A stretch of DNA of 64,000 nucleotides from CAKZNE01 sp002695025 (GCA_913043285.1 CAJWML010000020.1:1-64000), one strand, 5' to 3'; numbered from the stretch's first letter, positions 1 to 8,431 are shown. Numbers and translations: made by a program. The notes: generated by a model not told the origin, from the letters alone.

Positions 1-55
1 TTCTTTTTGCTGGCAGTACTCTGTCAGCAGAAATTCATAGGGAATGACCTGGTCC
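1..55 (-). pseudogene. Fragment identical to part of the alpha/beta hydrolase gene at 5654-6535
   Basis: The first 55 bases are identical to 5942-5996, which lie inside the secreted alpha/beta hydrolase gene on the minus strand. Read on the minus strand they encode the same stretch around DQVIPYEFLLTEYC. Identity stops abruptly after base 55; the sequence to the right does not continue the hydrolase. The match may extend left beyond the window, so this could be the edge of a second, truncated hydrolase copy, a remnant carried by the integrated element, or an assembly artefact. It cannot be a functional gene within what is visible. Confidence 0.6.
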
Positions 56-172
56 CACAAAGTTGCACAGGGGGTGAAATCCTGCAATGGATTGGCTTCT
101 AAAGAATTCCTCCATTGCGGATTTACCCTTTACCTGTGCTTTAAGAGCGGGTTTAACCCAAGTGATTGAAAA

Positions 173-676
173 ATGAAAAATCCAAAAAAAGAAAAGAAAG
201 AAAAATTAATGGATGGGGTGGTTTTATCCCTTGATCCAGGGTCAGTGAATGAGGTTCAGATTGTCTATACACGCCCTAAACTGGATACATTGCGCAAAGT
301 GTCTGGCTCGCATGAAGTGTATGAGATTTTAAAGGATATTTACCCGTCAGATCGCATTACCTATAAAGAGTTTTTCTATGCGGTTTTCCTCAATGCAGGT
401 AATTATGTATTAGCCGTCTCAAAAGTCAGTGAGGGTGGCATGATGGGAACCATCGTTGATTTGCGCGAAGTCTTTCAACTGGCTTTAAAGCTGAGTGCCA
501 CAATCATTATTTTGTCTCATAATCATCCCATTGGGAACCTAAGGCCTTCTCATACCGATAAGTTAATCACCAGGAAAATAGTAGAAGCGGGGAAAATTCT
601 TGATATCACTGTTTACGATCACCTGATCGTAACACAGGAAGGGTATTTTTCCTTTGCCGATGAGGGGTTGCTATGA
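173..676 (+). CDS. RadC-like JAB/JAMM domain protein
   Basis: A 167-aa protein of the RadC/MPN(+) family. A JAMM metal site is visible: SHNHP with His116 and His118, followed by PSHTD with Ser126 and Asp129, the HxHx(10)D zinc-binding pattern of this family. The first 40 residues are lysine-rich and variable; the MPN fold covers about residues 45-165. RadC-like proteins are predicted metal-dependent hydrolases of unproven substrate, and despite the name a DNA-repair role is not established. In Bacteroidetes short RadC proteins are frequent cargo of integrated elements, which fits the recombinase gene downstream and the tRNA fragment at 3361. The ATG follows an AT-rich leader without a Shine-Dalgarno sequence, as is usual in this phylum. 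The family call is firm, the function is not. Confidence 0.85.
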   Translation: MKNPKKEKKEKLMDGVVLSLDPGSVNEVQIVYTRPKLDTLRKVSGSHEVYEILKDIYPSDRITYKEFFYAVFLNAGNYVLAVSKVSEGGMMGTIVDLREVFQLALKLSATIIILSHNHPIGNLRPSHTDKLITRKIVEAGKILDITVYDHLIVTQEGYFSFADEGLL

Positions 677-726
677 TCCTCTAAGTTTTAGCTTAATTCT
701 TTAATTTAGAGTTAAACGGTAATTTA

Positions 727-1848
727 ATGATTACTCTTAAAGAAATTCTTGAAAGTTCAATAACAGATCTGCCTCTATACCAAGAGAACGAAGGGGATTT
801 TAGGACGTTTTTACGAAATAGGATAACTGCATTTAGCCACAAAATAAATGGCCTAAAAATTTCCTCCTCTGGATTGAAACGTTCAGATGAAGAACTTAGA
901 CAACGAAATAAAATACTTTGTCAAGGAATCATAAATACTATAGATGCTTATTATCAGGGTAGTCCATATTAAGCTTTCGCAATTTTAAGGAAGACCTTAA
1001 AGGACTCATCCATAATCGGAATACTCAATGACGCTACTCATGCGGCCCCTCTGGGTGAAAACAGTAATTTATTTCGAATTAGAATAAAAGATGGGAATTA
1101 CCCTTTAAGAAAGGAAAACTTATTTCACATTCCCTTTGATTTAAGGGGAAGGATTGCAACCCAGCGTTATAGTATTCCAAGCCTGCCAAGCCTATATCTA
1201 TCAAATTCGATATATGTGGCTTGGGAAGAATTGCGAAGACCTTCATTTGAAAAAGTTCAAGCAACTCGTATTGTGAATACCAGAGATTTAAGATTATTGG
1301 ATTTAACCAGTGACATATATTCCAACCGACAAAGAGATTTGAAACTCAATGAAAAGGAAAATCCAAGCTTTCTTTTTTACAAGGTAATGGTATGGCCTCT
1401 AGTGGCTGCCTGTTCGGTTAAAGTGCTAAATAGATCAAATGTCTTTAAGCCTGAATATATTATTCCACAACTGCTACTTCAATGGGTTACTAAGAACAAT
1501 CTAGATGGAATAAAATACTCTTCCACGCACATTGACTTTAATAAAGTAAGGCATGAGGGGTTATTCTACAATGTAGTAATCCCGGTAAAGACCTTTGATC
1601 AGGACTCGAACTACTGCCCGAAGCTTCTTAAAATATTTAAATCTACCGAGGTTATTCCAATGCAGTTAAGGCAGTTTATGTCTATTGCTTCTCATTTAGA
1701 GAATCAACCGAGCATTAGCTTCAATGTAAATCCGGATATTTTAAGGCTTGAATTGCTCAAAGGAAATTTGCAATCGTATTCCAGCACATACTTCGGTGTC
1801 TTAGAACATTCGTTAAAGAATTTCCAGCCGGAAGCAATATGTGATTAA
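727..1848 (+). pseudogene. RES-domain protein (NAD-phosphorylase toxin family) interrupted by an in-frame TAA
   Basis: One reading frame runs from ATG 727 to TAA 1846-1848 and is broken only by TAA at 970-972. The part before the stop (81 aa) is a helical N-terminal region; the part after continues in the same frame without another stop and gives a typical RES core: LFHIPFDLRGRIATQRYSIP (about 1120-1179), then SLYLSN and VAWEEL (Arg and Glu candidates), and DGIKYSSTHIDF (Ser candidate, about 1504-1540). RES proteins include toxins that degrade NAD+. No Xre/MbcA-like antitoxin gene is next to it in the window. Intact length would be about 373 aa. The second part could start at GTG 1216 only by losing half of the RES core, so the locus is best read as one recently inactivated gene (or a sequencing error). 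Its 3' end overlaps the convergent recombinase gene by 36 bp. Confidence 0.75.
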
Positions 1849-3234
1849 TCTTAATAGGCTCTTTATTTTTTCCGCATAGTCGTCAACTGTTTTATCTGGT
1901 ATAGAATCCAGATAGATCATAGTCGTTTTAGTATCTGAATGCCCGAGCATTTGCGAAATGACCTCAATGGGTACAGCGGATAGCCGGGCCGACATCGCAA
2001 AAGAATGGCGGGCTACATAAGAGGTCAGCGTTTCTTTGATCTCACATTTTACCGCGAGCGCTTTTAGTTGTTTGTTATAAATTTTGCGTGCCTGTTTTTC
2101 ATCCTTGTAACGGTCTTCCAGAGACTCACGTTTTAAGATGGGAAAGATGAATTCATCATCCTGCTTATCCTTTGAATAAAATTCAAGTATGGCCTGCAAA
2201 AATTCATTGACCTTAATATTAAAAACGCGAGAAGTTTTACTTCTGCGATAGCGCACGCGCCCATCAAAAACGAATTTCTTTTGTAGAAAGGCCATATCAA
2301 TAAATGACATGCCCTGCATAGCAAAGGAGGCCAGAAAAAAATTACGTGCATTAAAGAAGGGATCGGTGGGCTCCAATTGCAGATTGATAATCTTACGCAA
2401 ATAATCCTGGCTGATAGCCCTTTTAGCCGTCTGCTCTTTTTTGATTTTGAAATCATCAAATGGGTTAGAGTATTTGTCAGCTTCATTAGCTTTTACAGCG
2501 CGGTTGTAGGTTGCGCGCAGGGTGCGCATATAATTTCCAATACTGTTTGTTTTAATCCCCCGCTTAATATTCCACTTCTCAAACGCTTCAAGAAATCCCA
2601 AAGTCAGTTGATTGAAGTAAAGGTCCTTCCCCTCTCCAATGTATTTTTTGAGTACGCCCGCCAAGCACCCATAAACAATGGCATCACCAATCTTACCGCG
2701 TTCCTTTAAATCATCTTGAATTTTATAAATGAACTGAAAAACAGACCCGGCCCTAACCCGATCCTGAAAATAGGAGGGAAGCGTAGTTACAGGAATAGAT
2801 GAAAGTTCGCCAGACTGTATAATTTCGTCCAGGTGATCAAGAAGTTCCTGTTTCTTTTTCTCACTGGCAACAATATTCTTTTTGCGCAGGCTGTCAATGA
2901 TTTGTAGAGCATCAGGTTTTTTGAAAACACTCACAATACGGGCCTTTACCTCATGAATAGATAAAGCGCCCAGGATTCCGTTTTCTTCCAATTGTGTAAT
3001 GACATTCCTGGCAGTATTCTTTTTACCAGCCAAAAGGTTATTAACGCGAGAAACTGAGCCGTAACCTTTGTATCCTTTCTTGATTTCCCGCTTCTTTTCA
3101 TCCCAAAATTCTTTTGGGGCATTGTAGCCTGTCGAGATAGGAAGGGTTTGCTCATTGCCGCTGATGCGCAAAATAATCGGATACGTACCATCCTTCTTTT
3201 TGCACCTTGTGTACTGATTTAGAATCACTTGCAT
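1813..3234 (-). CDS. Tyrosine-type site-specific recombinase (integrase) of the integrated element
   Basis: A 473-aa tyrosine recombinase. The N-terminal part (about 1-110) resembles the Bacteroidetes arm-binding domain, residues about 145-260 the SAM-like core-binding domain, and 275-460 the catalytic domain. Visible catalytic positions are Lys333 (RRSKTSR), Arg409 in SYVARHSFA, His432 in LGHSD and the nucleophile Tyr441. At the first catalytic arginine position the motif reads MQGMSFIDM, so Ser310 stands where XerC/D have Arg; this is also the case in IntDOT-like enzymes, so activity is plausible. The gene lies 126 bp from the tRNA 3' fragment at 3361-3409 and points away from it, the usual layout for an integrase at the attachment site. 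It should catalyse integration and excision at the tRNA-Arg 3' end. Confidence 0.93.
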   Translation of the reverse strand: MQVILNQYTRCKKKDGTYPIILRISGNEQTLPISTGYNAPKEFWDEKKREIKKGYKGYGSVSRVNNLLAGKKNTARNVITQLEENGILGALSIHEVKARIVSVFKKPDALQIIDSLRKKNIVASEKKKQELLDHLDEIIQSGELSSIPVTTLPSYFQDRVRAGSVFQFIYKIQDDLKERGKIGDAIVYGCLAGVLKKYIGEGKDLYFNQLTLGFLEAFEKWNIKRGIKTNSIGNYMRTLRATYNRAVKANEADKYSNPFDDFKIKKEQTAKRAISQDYLRKIINLQLEPTDPFFNARNFFLASFAMQGMSFIDMAFLQKKFVFDGRVRYRRSKTSRVFNIKVNEFLQAILEFYSKDKQDDEFIFPILKRESLEDRYKDEKQARKIYNKQLKALAVKCEIKETLTSYVARHSFAMSARLSAVPIEVISQMLGHSDTKTTMIYLDSIPDKTVDDYAEKIKSLLRLITYCFRLEIL

Positions 3235-3360
3235 GTCTTGAAGATACGGAAAATTTGCACAGGAATGCTGGTTTTTAATGGTCTTTATTGAATTTTAAAA
3301 TTCTTAAACATCTGATATTCAATCAATAAATTTTAACAGGTTTCAATAAGATGTGAAATC

Positions 3361-3409
3361 GTGAGCCTTCTAAGCAGACGGTCACAGGTTCGAATCCTGT
3401 CGCGATCAC
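3361..3409 (+). other. Attachment site: 3' half of a tRNA-Arg(UCU) gene
   Basis: The stretch contains an anticodon loop CTTCTAA (anticodon TCT), variable loop, a full T-arm (CACAGGTTCGAATCCTGT) and the 3' acceptor strand CGATCAC plus discriminator base. No D-arm or 5' acceptor strand (expected GTGATCG) precedes it, and the 5' side of the anticodon stem pairs at only about three of five positions. It is therefore not an intact tRNA but the displaced 3' end left when an element inserted into the gene; the intact copy should lie at the other element end, left of the window. The shared core probably begins at about 3365. Confidence 0.8.
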
Positions 3410-3412
3410 TCA

Positions 3413-3441
3413 AAGCCTGGCTCGAAGAGCCGGGCTTTTTT
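3413..3441 (+). terminator. Rho-independent terminator of the original tRNA gene
   Basis: An 11-bp stem (AAGCCTGGCTC / GAGCCGGGCTT, one T-G wobble) with a GAA loop is followed by a run of six T. It starts four bases after the tRNA fragment, as expected for the terminator of the disrupted tRNA transcription unit. Confidence 0.85.
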
Positions 3442-3672
3442 ATTGGAGTAAAGCCAAGCTTATTCAAAACCTATGGTATACAACTACGCTGATCTTACCA
3501 TGGTAATGGATTGTAGTGCGACAAATCATATATCCTCTCCGTTTAATAAACGGCATTTTAAGAATGTGGCCCGTTGCGCCACAGGCAACCCTCAATTTTA
3601 TAGTATTGTGTAATTGTCAGTCTTTATTCTGGTTTTTAGAGAGTAAAGTAAATCTTTAGTGCTATTACTGTT

Positions 3673-5646
3673 ATGATCCTATCAAAACCTTACTCCAGCC
3701 TTGTTTACCTGTGGCTTACCCTATTCTTTTTACCCGTAACTACCGTATGGGCCCAATCATGGCAATGGGGGATAAGTGGGGGAAGTTTTAGTAAGGTAAA
3801 CCCCAAGGAAATGGTCACTTCAGCGGTTGCCGATACCAGCGGTAACGTTTATCTTTTGTCTTCCGCAGGTTCTCATAACCTTCAGGTTGACGGTCATCCT
3901 CTGCAAGGGGTAGGACGTGAGGATTATTTGATTGGTAGTTTCAATTGTAAGGGGGATTACCGCTGGTCTGTGCTGATTGGCGGGAGAAATGGAGACCGGC
4001 TGGATCGCTTGCAAACGGATGCGGAAGGTAATATTTATGTTTCAGGATACCTTACCCGTTCGGACAGTGCCTATTTTAAAAATGACACGGGAAATGATAC
4101 GGTTCTTCCTTTTTCCCGTTTTGATCAGAACACCCATAAACAAACTCTTTTTTTAGCGAAGTACAGTGCCAGTGGTGCCTTGCAGTGGCTACGAATGCCG
4201 CATTCTGACACGGTTAACTTTATAGATGCTAATGTCAATAGTGCATCAGTGGATCTAACCACAGATGCGGAAGGCAATAGCTATTGGCTTTGTGTGTTGC
4301 CTCCGGGAGTTTATGCCAATGGAGCCTTTACCAATACGGCTCAGGGTAAAAATGTATTTGTTCTCCGCTATGATACCAGTGGTAACTTTATGGGTGCCAC
4401 GCCCCTGGATTTCAATTTACCCGGAAGTTATCCCTTTTTGAAATTGGCTTATGATGCGGGTAGTGACCGTTTTTTTATAGGAGGTTACCTGCCTGGTGGG
4501 GTTAGCCCTCCGTCCATTAATGGGGTAACGGTGGATAAACCTGCGTTCTTAGCCTGTTTTAGCGGTAGTGACGGGAGTTTACTATGGAAGCACCTTAATA
4601 ATCACGATGTAGTTGGCAGCATAAGGGATATGGTGATGGATCAAGAAGGGAGTATTTTTATTACGGGTAAATTCAATAGCAGGGATAGCCTGGCAGGCGT
4701 ACCTTTTGCTCCGGATGTGGGAGAATTTGGAATGTTTCCTTATGTGGCCAAACTCAATAAGGATGGAGTTGTACAATGGGTGCGGCATACAGAAAACGAT
4801 GCCGGATACCCTGCTATGGGAATTACCCTCAACGGTAATGAAGTGGCTATTACGGGTTATGAAAATGGTATTCAATGGGATACCCTCCAGTTCACCCCGG
4901 TAAATAACCGGGGAACTGATGCGTATTTAGCCCGTTTTGAAAGGAGTAATGGTAAGGTGCTGGGCTTACATAAACTAAGTAGCATATTCGGGGGATATGA
5001 ATATACCTCGGCCATTACGGCAGACCGTTACGGAAACTATTATATGGGTGGAGCCCTGGATTCAAGGTTGTACGTTAATGAGGATACCCTGATCAATAAT
5101 GCCCAGGATTGGGATTTTTTCCTGGCCAAATTCGGAACGAATGTTTGCCAATGTGAAGCACCAGTGCCGAATTATGACTACGAGGTTATGGATGCAACCA
5201 CCGGTACCGTGAGCTTTACGTATAATGGTTCTGTACCGTATGATTCCCTGAAGTGGGATTTTGGGAATGGGGATACGGCTTTTTCTGCCAACCCTGTGTA
5301 TGCTTTTGGCTCGTCTGGTAATACGGTAACGGTATGTGTTACAGTTAGCAACAGCTGCGGAAGTGAAAAGTATTGCCAGGAGATAGTACCAACGGTCATA
5401 GGTATGACTGACTATGAGCGTATTTCTCTGCGTTTGTACCCCAACCCGGTGACAAGTGACCTTCAGGTATGGTCAGAAGAAAAGGTGGTGTATAGTATTT
5501 ATGATGGGGTAGGAAAGGAAGTTGCTCATGGAATATTAAAAAAAGGGGAGAATTTATTGGAGGTACACACCCTGCCAGCCGGGTATTATTACCTGAATGG
5601 CCACGCATCCGAGCAAAGGATCAGTATATCTTTTATTAAACTATAG
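3673..5646 (+). CDS. Secreted beta-propeller-like protein with PKD domain and T9SS type A sorting tail
   Basis: A 657-aa exported protein. Residues 1-27 form a signal peptide ending WAQ. Residues about 40-490 contain SBBP-like repeats recognised by TDAEGNIYVSG, MDQEGSIFITG and ADRYGNYYMGG, which suggest a beta-propeller. A Cys-containing PKD-like domain follows (about 495-570, with LKWDFGNGD), and a type IX sorting domain closes the protein (about 581-657, starting LRLYPNPV). It should cross the outer membrane through the T9SS and be anchored or released after cleavage of the tail. No enzyme signature is visible and the ligand is unknown. It is the first chromosomal gene to the right of the integrated element; the next gene is convergent, 7 bp away. 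Confidence 0.85.
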   Translation: MILSKPYSSLVYLWLTLFFLPVTTVWAQSWQWGISGGSFSKVNPKEMVTSAVADTSGNVYLLSSAGSHNLQVDGHPLQGVGREDYLIGSFNCKGDYRWSVLIGGRNGDRLDRLQTDAEGNIYVSGYLTRSDSAYFKNDTGNDTVLPFSRFDQNTHKQTLFLAKYSASGALQWLRMPHSDTVNFIDANVNSASVDLTTDAEGNSYWLCVLPPGVYANGAFTNTAQGKNVFVLRYDTSGNFMGATPLDFNLPGSYPFLKLAYDAGSDRFFIGGYLPGGVSPPSINGVTVDKPAFLACFSGSDGSLLWKHLNNHDVVGSIRDMVMDQEGSIFITGKFNSRDSLAGVPFAPDVGEFGMFPYVAKLNKDGVVQWVRHTENDAGYPAMGITLNGNEVAITGYENGIQWDTLQFTPVNNRGTDAYLARFERSNGKVLGLHKLSSIFGGYEYTSAITADRYGNYYMGGALDSRLYVNEDTLINNAQDWDFFLAKFGTNVCQCEAPVPNYDYEVMDATTGTVSFTYNGSVPYDSLKWDFGNGDTAFSANPVYAFGSSGNTVTVCVTVSNSCGSEKYCQEIVPTVIGMTDYERISLRLYPNPVTSDLQVWSEEKVVYSIYDGVGKEVAHGILKKGENLLEVHTLPAGYYYLNGHASEQRISISFIKL

Positions 5647-5653
5647 TTGCCGT

Positions 5654-6535
5654 TCAGTTAGTTGAATTACTAATCACTATGTTATGTTTAGTGTAGGTTT
5701 TATGCTGAGCTACGTTGGCGTCATAGATATCCTTGCCGAAACTGTATTTCCGCACAATCTTTTTCCGAAAGGGGTAAAGTCTTATCAGTTGATCGTTTTT
5801 CACATAGCCCTGAATGGGCTCCATTTGGGTATTGACCGCCTCACCGGTGAGGATGGTAAAGACCTCGTTTAGATCTTTGGTATTGTAGTTCGCGAAGCTA
5901 TGATCTCCATGAGCGAGGTAAAAGTAGGTATTGGCGTTGGTTTCTTTTTGCTGGCAGTACTCTGTCAGCAGAAATTCATAGGGAATGACCTGGTCCTTAC
6001 AGGTGCTAAAAAAGAGGATCCTTTTATCGGTTACCGAACTATAATCCAGCTTTGCACTGAAGTTGGCGTGTTGAGGATAAGCATTGAATACCACCAGTCC
6101 CTGAAAGAATTCCGGATGGCTGTAGAAGATCTTGAAGCTTCCCGTTCCCCCATCTGAAAAGCCACCGATGTAGATCTCCTGGTAAGTTTTAGACCGGGAG
6201 GCCATAAGAGCCTGCAGAAAAGTAAAGGTTCCCTCAGGATCTTCCAACCAGTTGAGGCTGTCATTGCTAATGGGCAGGATAAGGTCAAAGCCATTTTCAA
6301 GGGCCTGTTCCAGAAAGCTACTGTTGTTCTCTACGAGATAGGGCAGACTTATTTGGGAAGGGGCTTGTTTGAAATAGGGGTTGTGGATACCACCGTGCAG
6401 GAATACGATCAATTGGTGGTTGGAACTCTTGGATAGAATGTGAAAGCTATTGTTCCGGAAGGTGGTTAGGGTAGAATCCGTTGGTTGTGCCGCGGCCAGG
6501 AATGCAATCATAACGGCCAGGCATGCTATGATCAT
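5654..6535 (-). CDS. Secreted alpha/beta hydrolase (esterase-like)
   Basis: Counted from the ATG at 6533-6535 the protein has 293 aa and begins MIIACLAVMIAFLAAAQ, a clear signal peptide; an upstream ATG at 6607 would add 24 residues without signal character, so the inner start is preferred. The fold is alpha/beta hydrolase: VFLHGG forms the oxyanion-hole region, GGFSDGG holds the nucleophile Ser127, Asp181 (CKDQV) is a candidate acid and His212 in HGDH a candidate base. This matches polyhydroxybutyrate depolymerase/feruloyl-esterase-like hydrolases, but the substrate cannot be read from sequence. A 55-bp piece of the gene is duplicated exactly at 1-55. It is convergent with the T9SS cargo gene. 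Confidence 0.78.
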   Translation of the reverse strand: MIIACLAVMIAFLAAAQPTDSTLTTFRNNSFHILSKSSNHQLIVFLHGGIHNPYFKQAPSQISLPYLVENNSSFLEQALENGFDLILPISNDSLNWLEDPEGTFTFLQALMASRSKTYQEIYIGGFSDGGTGSFKIFYSHPEFFQGLVVFNAYPQHANFSAKLDYSSVTDKRILFFSTCKDQVIPYEFLLTEYCQQKETNANTYFYLAHGDHSFANYNTKDLNEVFTILTGEAVNTQMEPIQGYVKNDQLIRLYPFRKKIVRKYSFGKDIYDANVAQHKTYTKHNIVISNSTN

Positions 6536-7219
6536 CTTTAAGGCCGGGTATGAGCCTGCGTTGGTTCTAGGGCTTCGTTCCAAACAACTGATTAGGATAG
6601 GGGCCATTTTTGATCTGGACTAATATCCGGTTAAGGTAGCGCGGTTCCGGGGATTTTCAAATTAACAGGGTTTTTCGGTTTGAGCTAAACCAAATAGATA
6701 GTGTACACCAATATGGGTCAGGGCGAGTGCCTGAGGGCCGGGAAACCTCAGGCATAGGGTAGCCATAAAAGTCGTTAACCGTTTGGCGCAATGTTATTTG
6801 ATGTATTTCGGGAATGCTGGATCTATTTCAGGCTCAGCACTTGCCATGGGAGGTGCTGTATTGTCATCCTTAGCCCTTCGTTAAGCTCAGGATGGGCTGC
6901 GTGGAACGATATATAGGATGGTATGGTTAGCGGGTAGCACTACATTTAGGCGGGTTCATTGCCGCTATAACGTTTTCACGCTTTAGCCATGCACTATCTA
7001 TGCTTTATCTACGCTTGATCTATGGAGTATATACGTATCAACTCAGGAGTTTTTGGGGTTGGGGTTTGCGAGGTGTAAAATGCTGGAAAAGGGGGAGGTA
7101 TAGGTATAACGTTCCGTAAAGGTGAATTCATATCACTATGGTATACATAAGAGCCAATCATCCGTCTTTTTGCTATCTTTATGACAATCAATTATATATA
7201 AACCTTAAATTTTTTTATC
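6536..7219. other. Intergenic region with one degenerate dispersed repeat
   Basis: About 680 bases without a convincing gene. Bases about 6861-6900 (tgtcatccttagcccttcg and following) are a worn copy of the dispersed repeat found many times between 7780 and 10570. A possible Bacteroidetes -7 box (TATCTTTA, 7174-7181) lies 39 bases before the ATG at 7220. Short open frames here show no protein-like features. Confidence 0.5.
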
Positions 7220-7633
7220 ATGAAAAATCTGATGCTCCTGGCCGTAGCCTTTCTGGGCTTTTCGGCTGTTTCTCTTGCTCAAAGTAGTGGTTTACGGGTA
7301 AAGAACAACACTTCCTGTTACTACCGCATTGATGTGGAAGCCTGGGACAGTGGTTGTAATAACCGTTGTGGTAATTCCTTTATCTGCGTCCCTCCCAACA
7401 GTGCTATTGTGATCCCTCCCTGCGGTGCCTCTTCCCTGCAGTGGGACAATATCCGTTTGACTTCCGCTGACAGGAATTGCCAGCATTGTAACCAGGTAAC
7501 TGCGGGGTACGTTACTTCGGCTTATGGTCCTTCCTGCACCAATTTTGGGAATAGCGATTCGGAAACCAACGTTTGTGGCCGGTGTTCTTTCACGGTTACT
7601 TTTGTGGGACCCTATGATCTGGTGATCAACTAG
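7220..7633 (+). CDS. Small secreted cysteine-rich protein, function unknown
   Basis: A 137-aa protein with a signal peptide (about 1-20, ending SLAQ) and a mature part of about 117 residues containing ten cysteines, several as closely spaced pairs (CNNRC, CQHC, CGRC). The even count and the export signal suggest a disulfide-rich domain or a metal-binding fold, and the composition (many Thr, Ser, Asn, Val) suggests beta structure. No family was recognised and no T9SS tail is present, so it is likely periplasmic or released another way. It stands alone, with its own hairpin terminator 15 bases after the stop. Confidence 0.75.
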   Translation: MKNLMLLAVAFLGFSAVSLAQSSGLRVKNNTSCYYRIDVEAWDSGCNNRCGNSFICVPPNSAIVIPPCGASSLQWDNIRLTSADRNCQHCNQVTAGYVTSAYGPSCTNFGNSDSETNVCGRCSFTVTFVGPYDLVIN

Positions 7634-7647
7634 ATAAGGTACAGATA

Positions 7648-7675
7648 AGGGAGAGCTTTGGCTCTCCCTCTTTAA
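7648..7675 (+). terminator. Rho-independent terminator after the cysteine-rich protein gene
   Basis: Nine-bp stem AGGGAGAGC / GCTCTCCCT with loop TTTG, followed by CTTTAAT. The T-run is short, but position just after the stop codon supports it. Confidence 0.65.
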
Positions 7676-7803
7676 TAGGGGAAATAGATTCCAGGCTTGC
7701 TTCGATATACCCCTGATCCCGAGCATTAAGGATGGGGCATTCAGTGTGGCCTGACTAAAGCGGAAGCGAGAATAATAGGTTTTGTCATCCTGAGCCCCTC
7801 ATC

Positions 7804-8259
7804 AGCCTCCATATTGAATGGTTATTTCCTAATGTCATCCTGAAGGAGTAGAAGGATAGACATGGTAGTAAAGCGTAACGGGACGCTAGGAAAACGCGCG
7901 ATGCAATCGCGCGGCAGCTGGGGTAGTGGAGATACAAAAGCGTAGTGGGACACTACGCTTGGATGGGGGAATAAAAGATACGATATAATGGCACCCTGGC
8001 TGGGGGAATATGAGCTCGCTTTGGTTCAGGTTCTTTCTCTTTTTGTCTTGACACAAAAAGAGAACAAAAAAGTCAAGCCTGCCTTCCCTGTCCTTAAAAA
8101 CTACGCCCGTTGTTCCATTCGAAGTCCAAGCCGTGCGCTTTGCTTACTTCGGGACTTCTCCTGTGGACCAGCGGTCTTGTTTTATTACAGCCATGGAAGG
8201 AGGGCGGGGCCTTCTATCCCGGTCGCACTTCGACTCCACTTCGTCAAGCTCAGCACAGG
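7804..8259 (+). repeat. 456-bp direct repeat, left copy
   Basis: This segment recurs at 9656-10111 with a constant offset of 1852 bases; the only difference noticed is ggcggggcc versus ggcggtacc near the right end. It includes two hairpin elements and the stem CTTTTTGT/ACAAAAAG at about 8040-8061. The two copies flank the SRPBCC lipoprotein gene and could recombine to delete or multiply it. No transposase or terminal inverted repeats are visible, so this is a segmental duplication or a non-autonomous element. Confidence 0.9.
7938..7960. repeat. Dispersed hairpin repeat AAGCGTAGTG-GGA-CACTACGCTT
   Basis: A perfect 10-bp inverted repeat with a GGA loop. Related copies occur at 8409-8431, 8769-8791, 9790-9812 and 10589-10611, usually followed by a short purine-rich tail (TAGAGGGAG or GGATGGGGG). 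All lie between genes, in the manner of REP-type elements. Confidence 0.8.
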
Positions 8260-8408
8260 TGCTCAGTGTGACCTGAGTAGGCAGAAAGCAATCATTCAGC
8301 ATTGTCATCCTGAGCCCTTCGTCAGGCTGCGCCATCGCTGTAGCTAATGCGCAAGTGATCAGGACAGGCTCAGTCGAAGGATGGACAACCTGTATTAATT
8401 TAATACTA

Positions 8409-8431
8409 AAGCGTAGTGGGACGCTACGCTT
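8409..8431. repeat. Dispersed hairpin repeat, copy 2
   Basis: Reads AAGCGTAGTGGGACGCTACGC and on, forming a stem with one internal difference from the 7938 copy. Followed by TAGAGGGAG as in the copy at 8769. Confidence 0.75.

Larger units (their letters stand above)
3235..3672. other. Intergenic: integrase promoter region, att site, tRNA terminator, leader of next gene
   Basis: These 438 bases hold the upstream region of the recombinase (AT-rich, 3235-3360), the tRNA fragment and the terminator, then about 230 bases in front of the secreted protein gene at 3673. The element boundary divides this stretch: bases left of about 3365 belong to the element and bases right of it to the chromosome. 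No further gene was seen. Confidence 0.6.

Noticed and set aside
970..972. Programmed stop-codon readthrough in the RES gene
   Set aside because: TAA followed by GCT has no recoding element such as a nearby SECIS-like or readthrough structure that could be recognised; a nonsense mutation is simpler.
3361..3409. Complete tRNA gene
   Set aside because: No 5' acceptor strand or D-arm precedes the anticodon loop, and the 5' anticodon stem pairs poorly; only the 3' half is present.
7988..8347. 119-codon open frame, with a related frame at 9840-10151
   Set aside because: Both lie within the duplicated 456-bp repeat and adjoining dispersed repeats; their translations come from hairpin and repeat sequence, show no signal, domain or codon pattern, and diverge at the repeat border.
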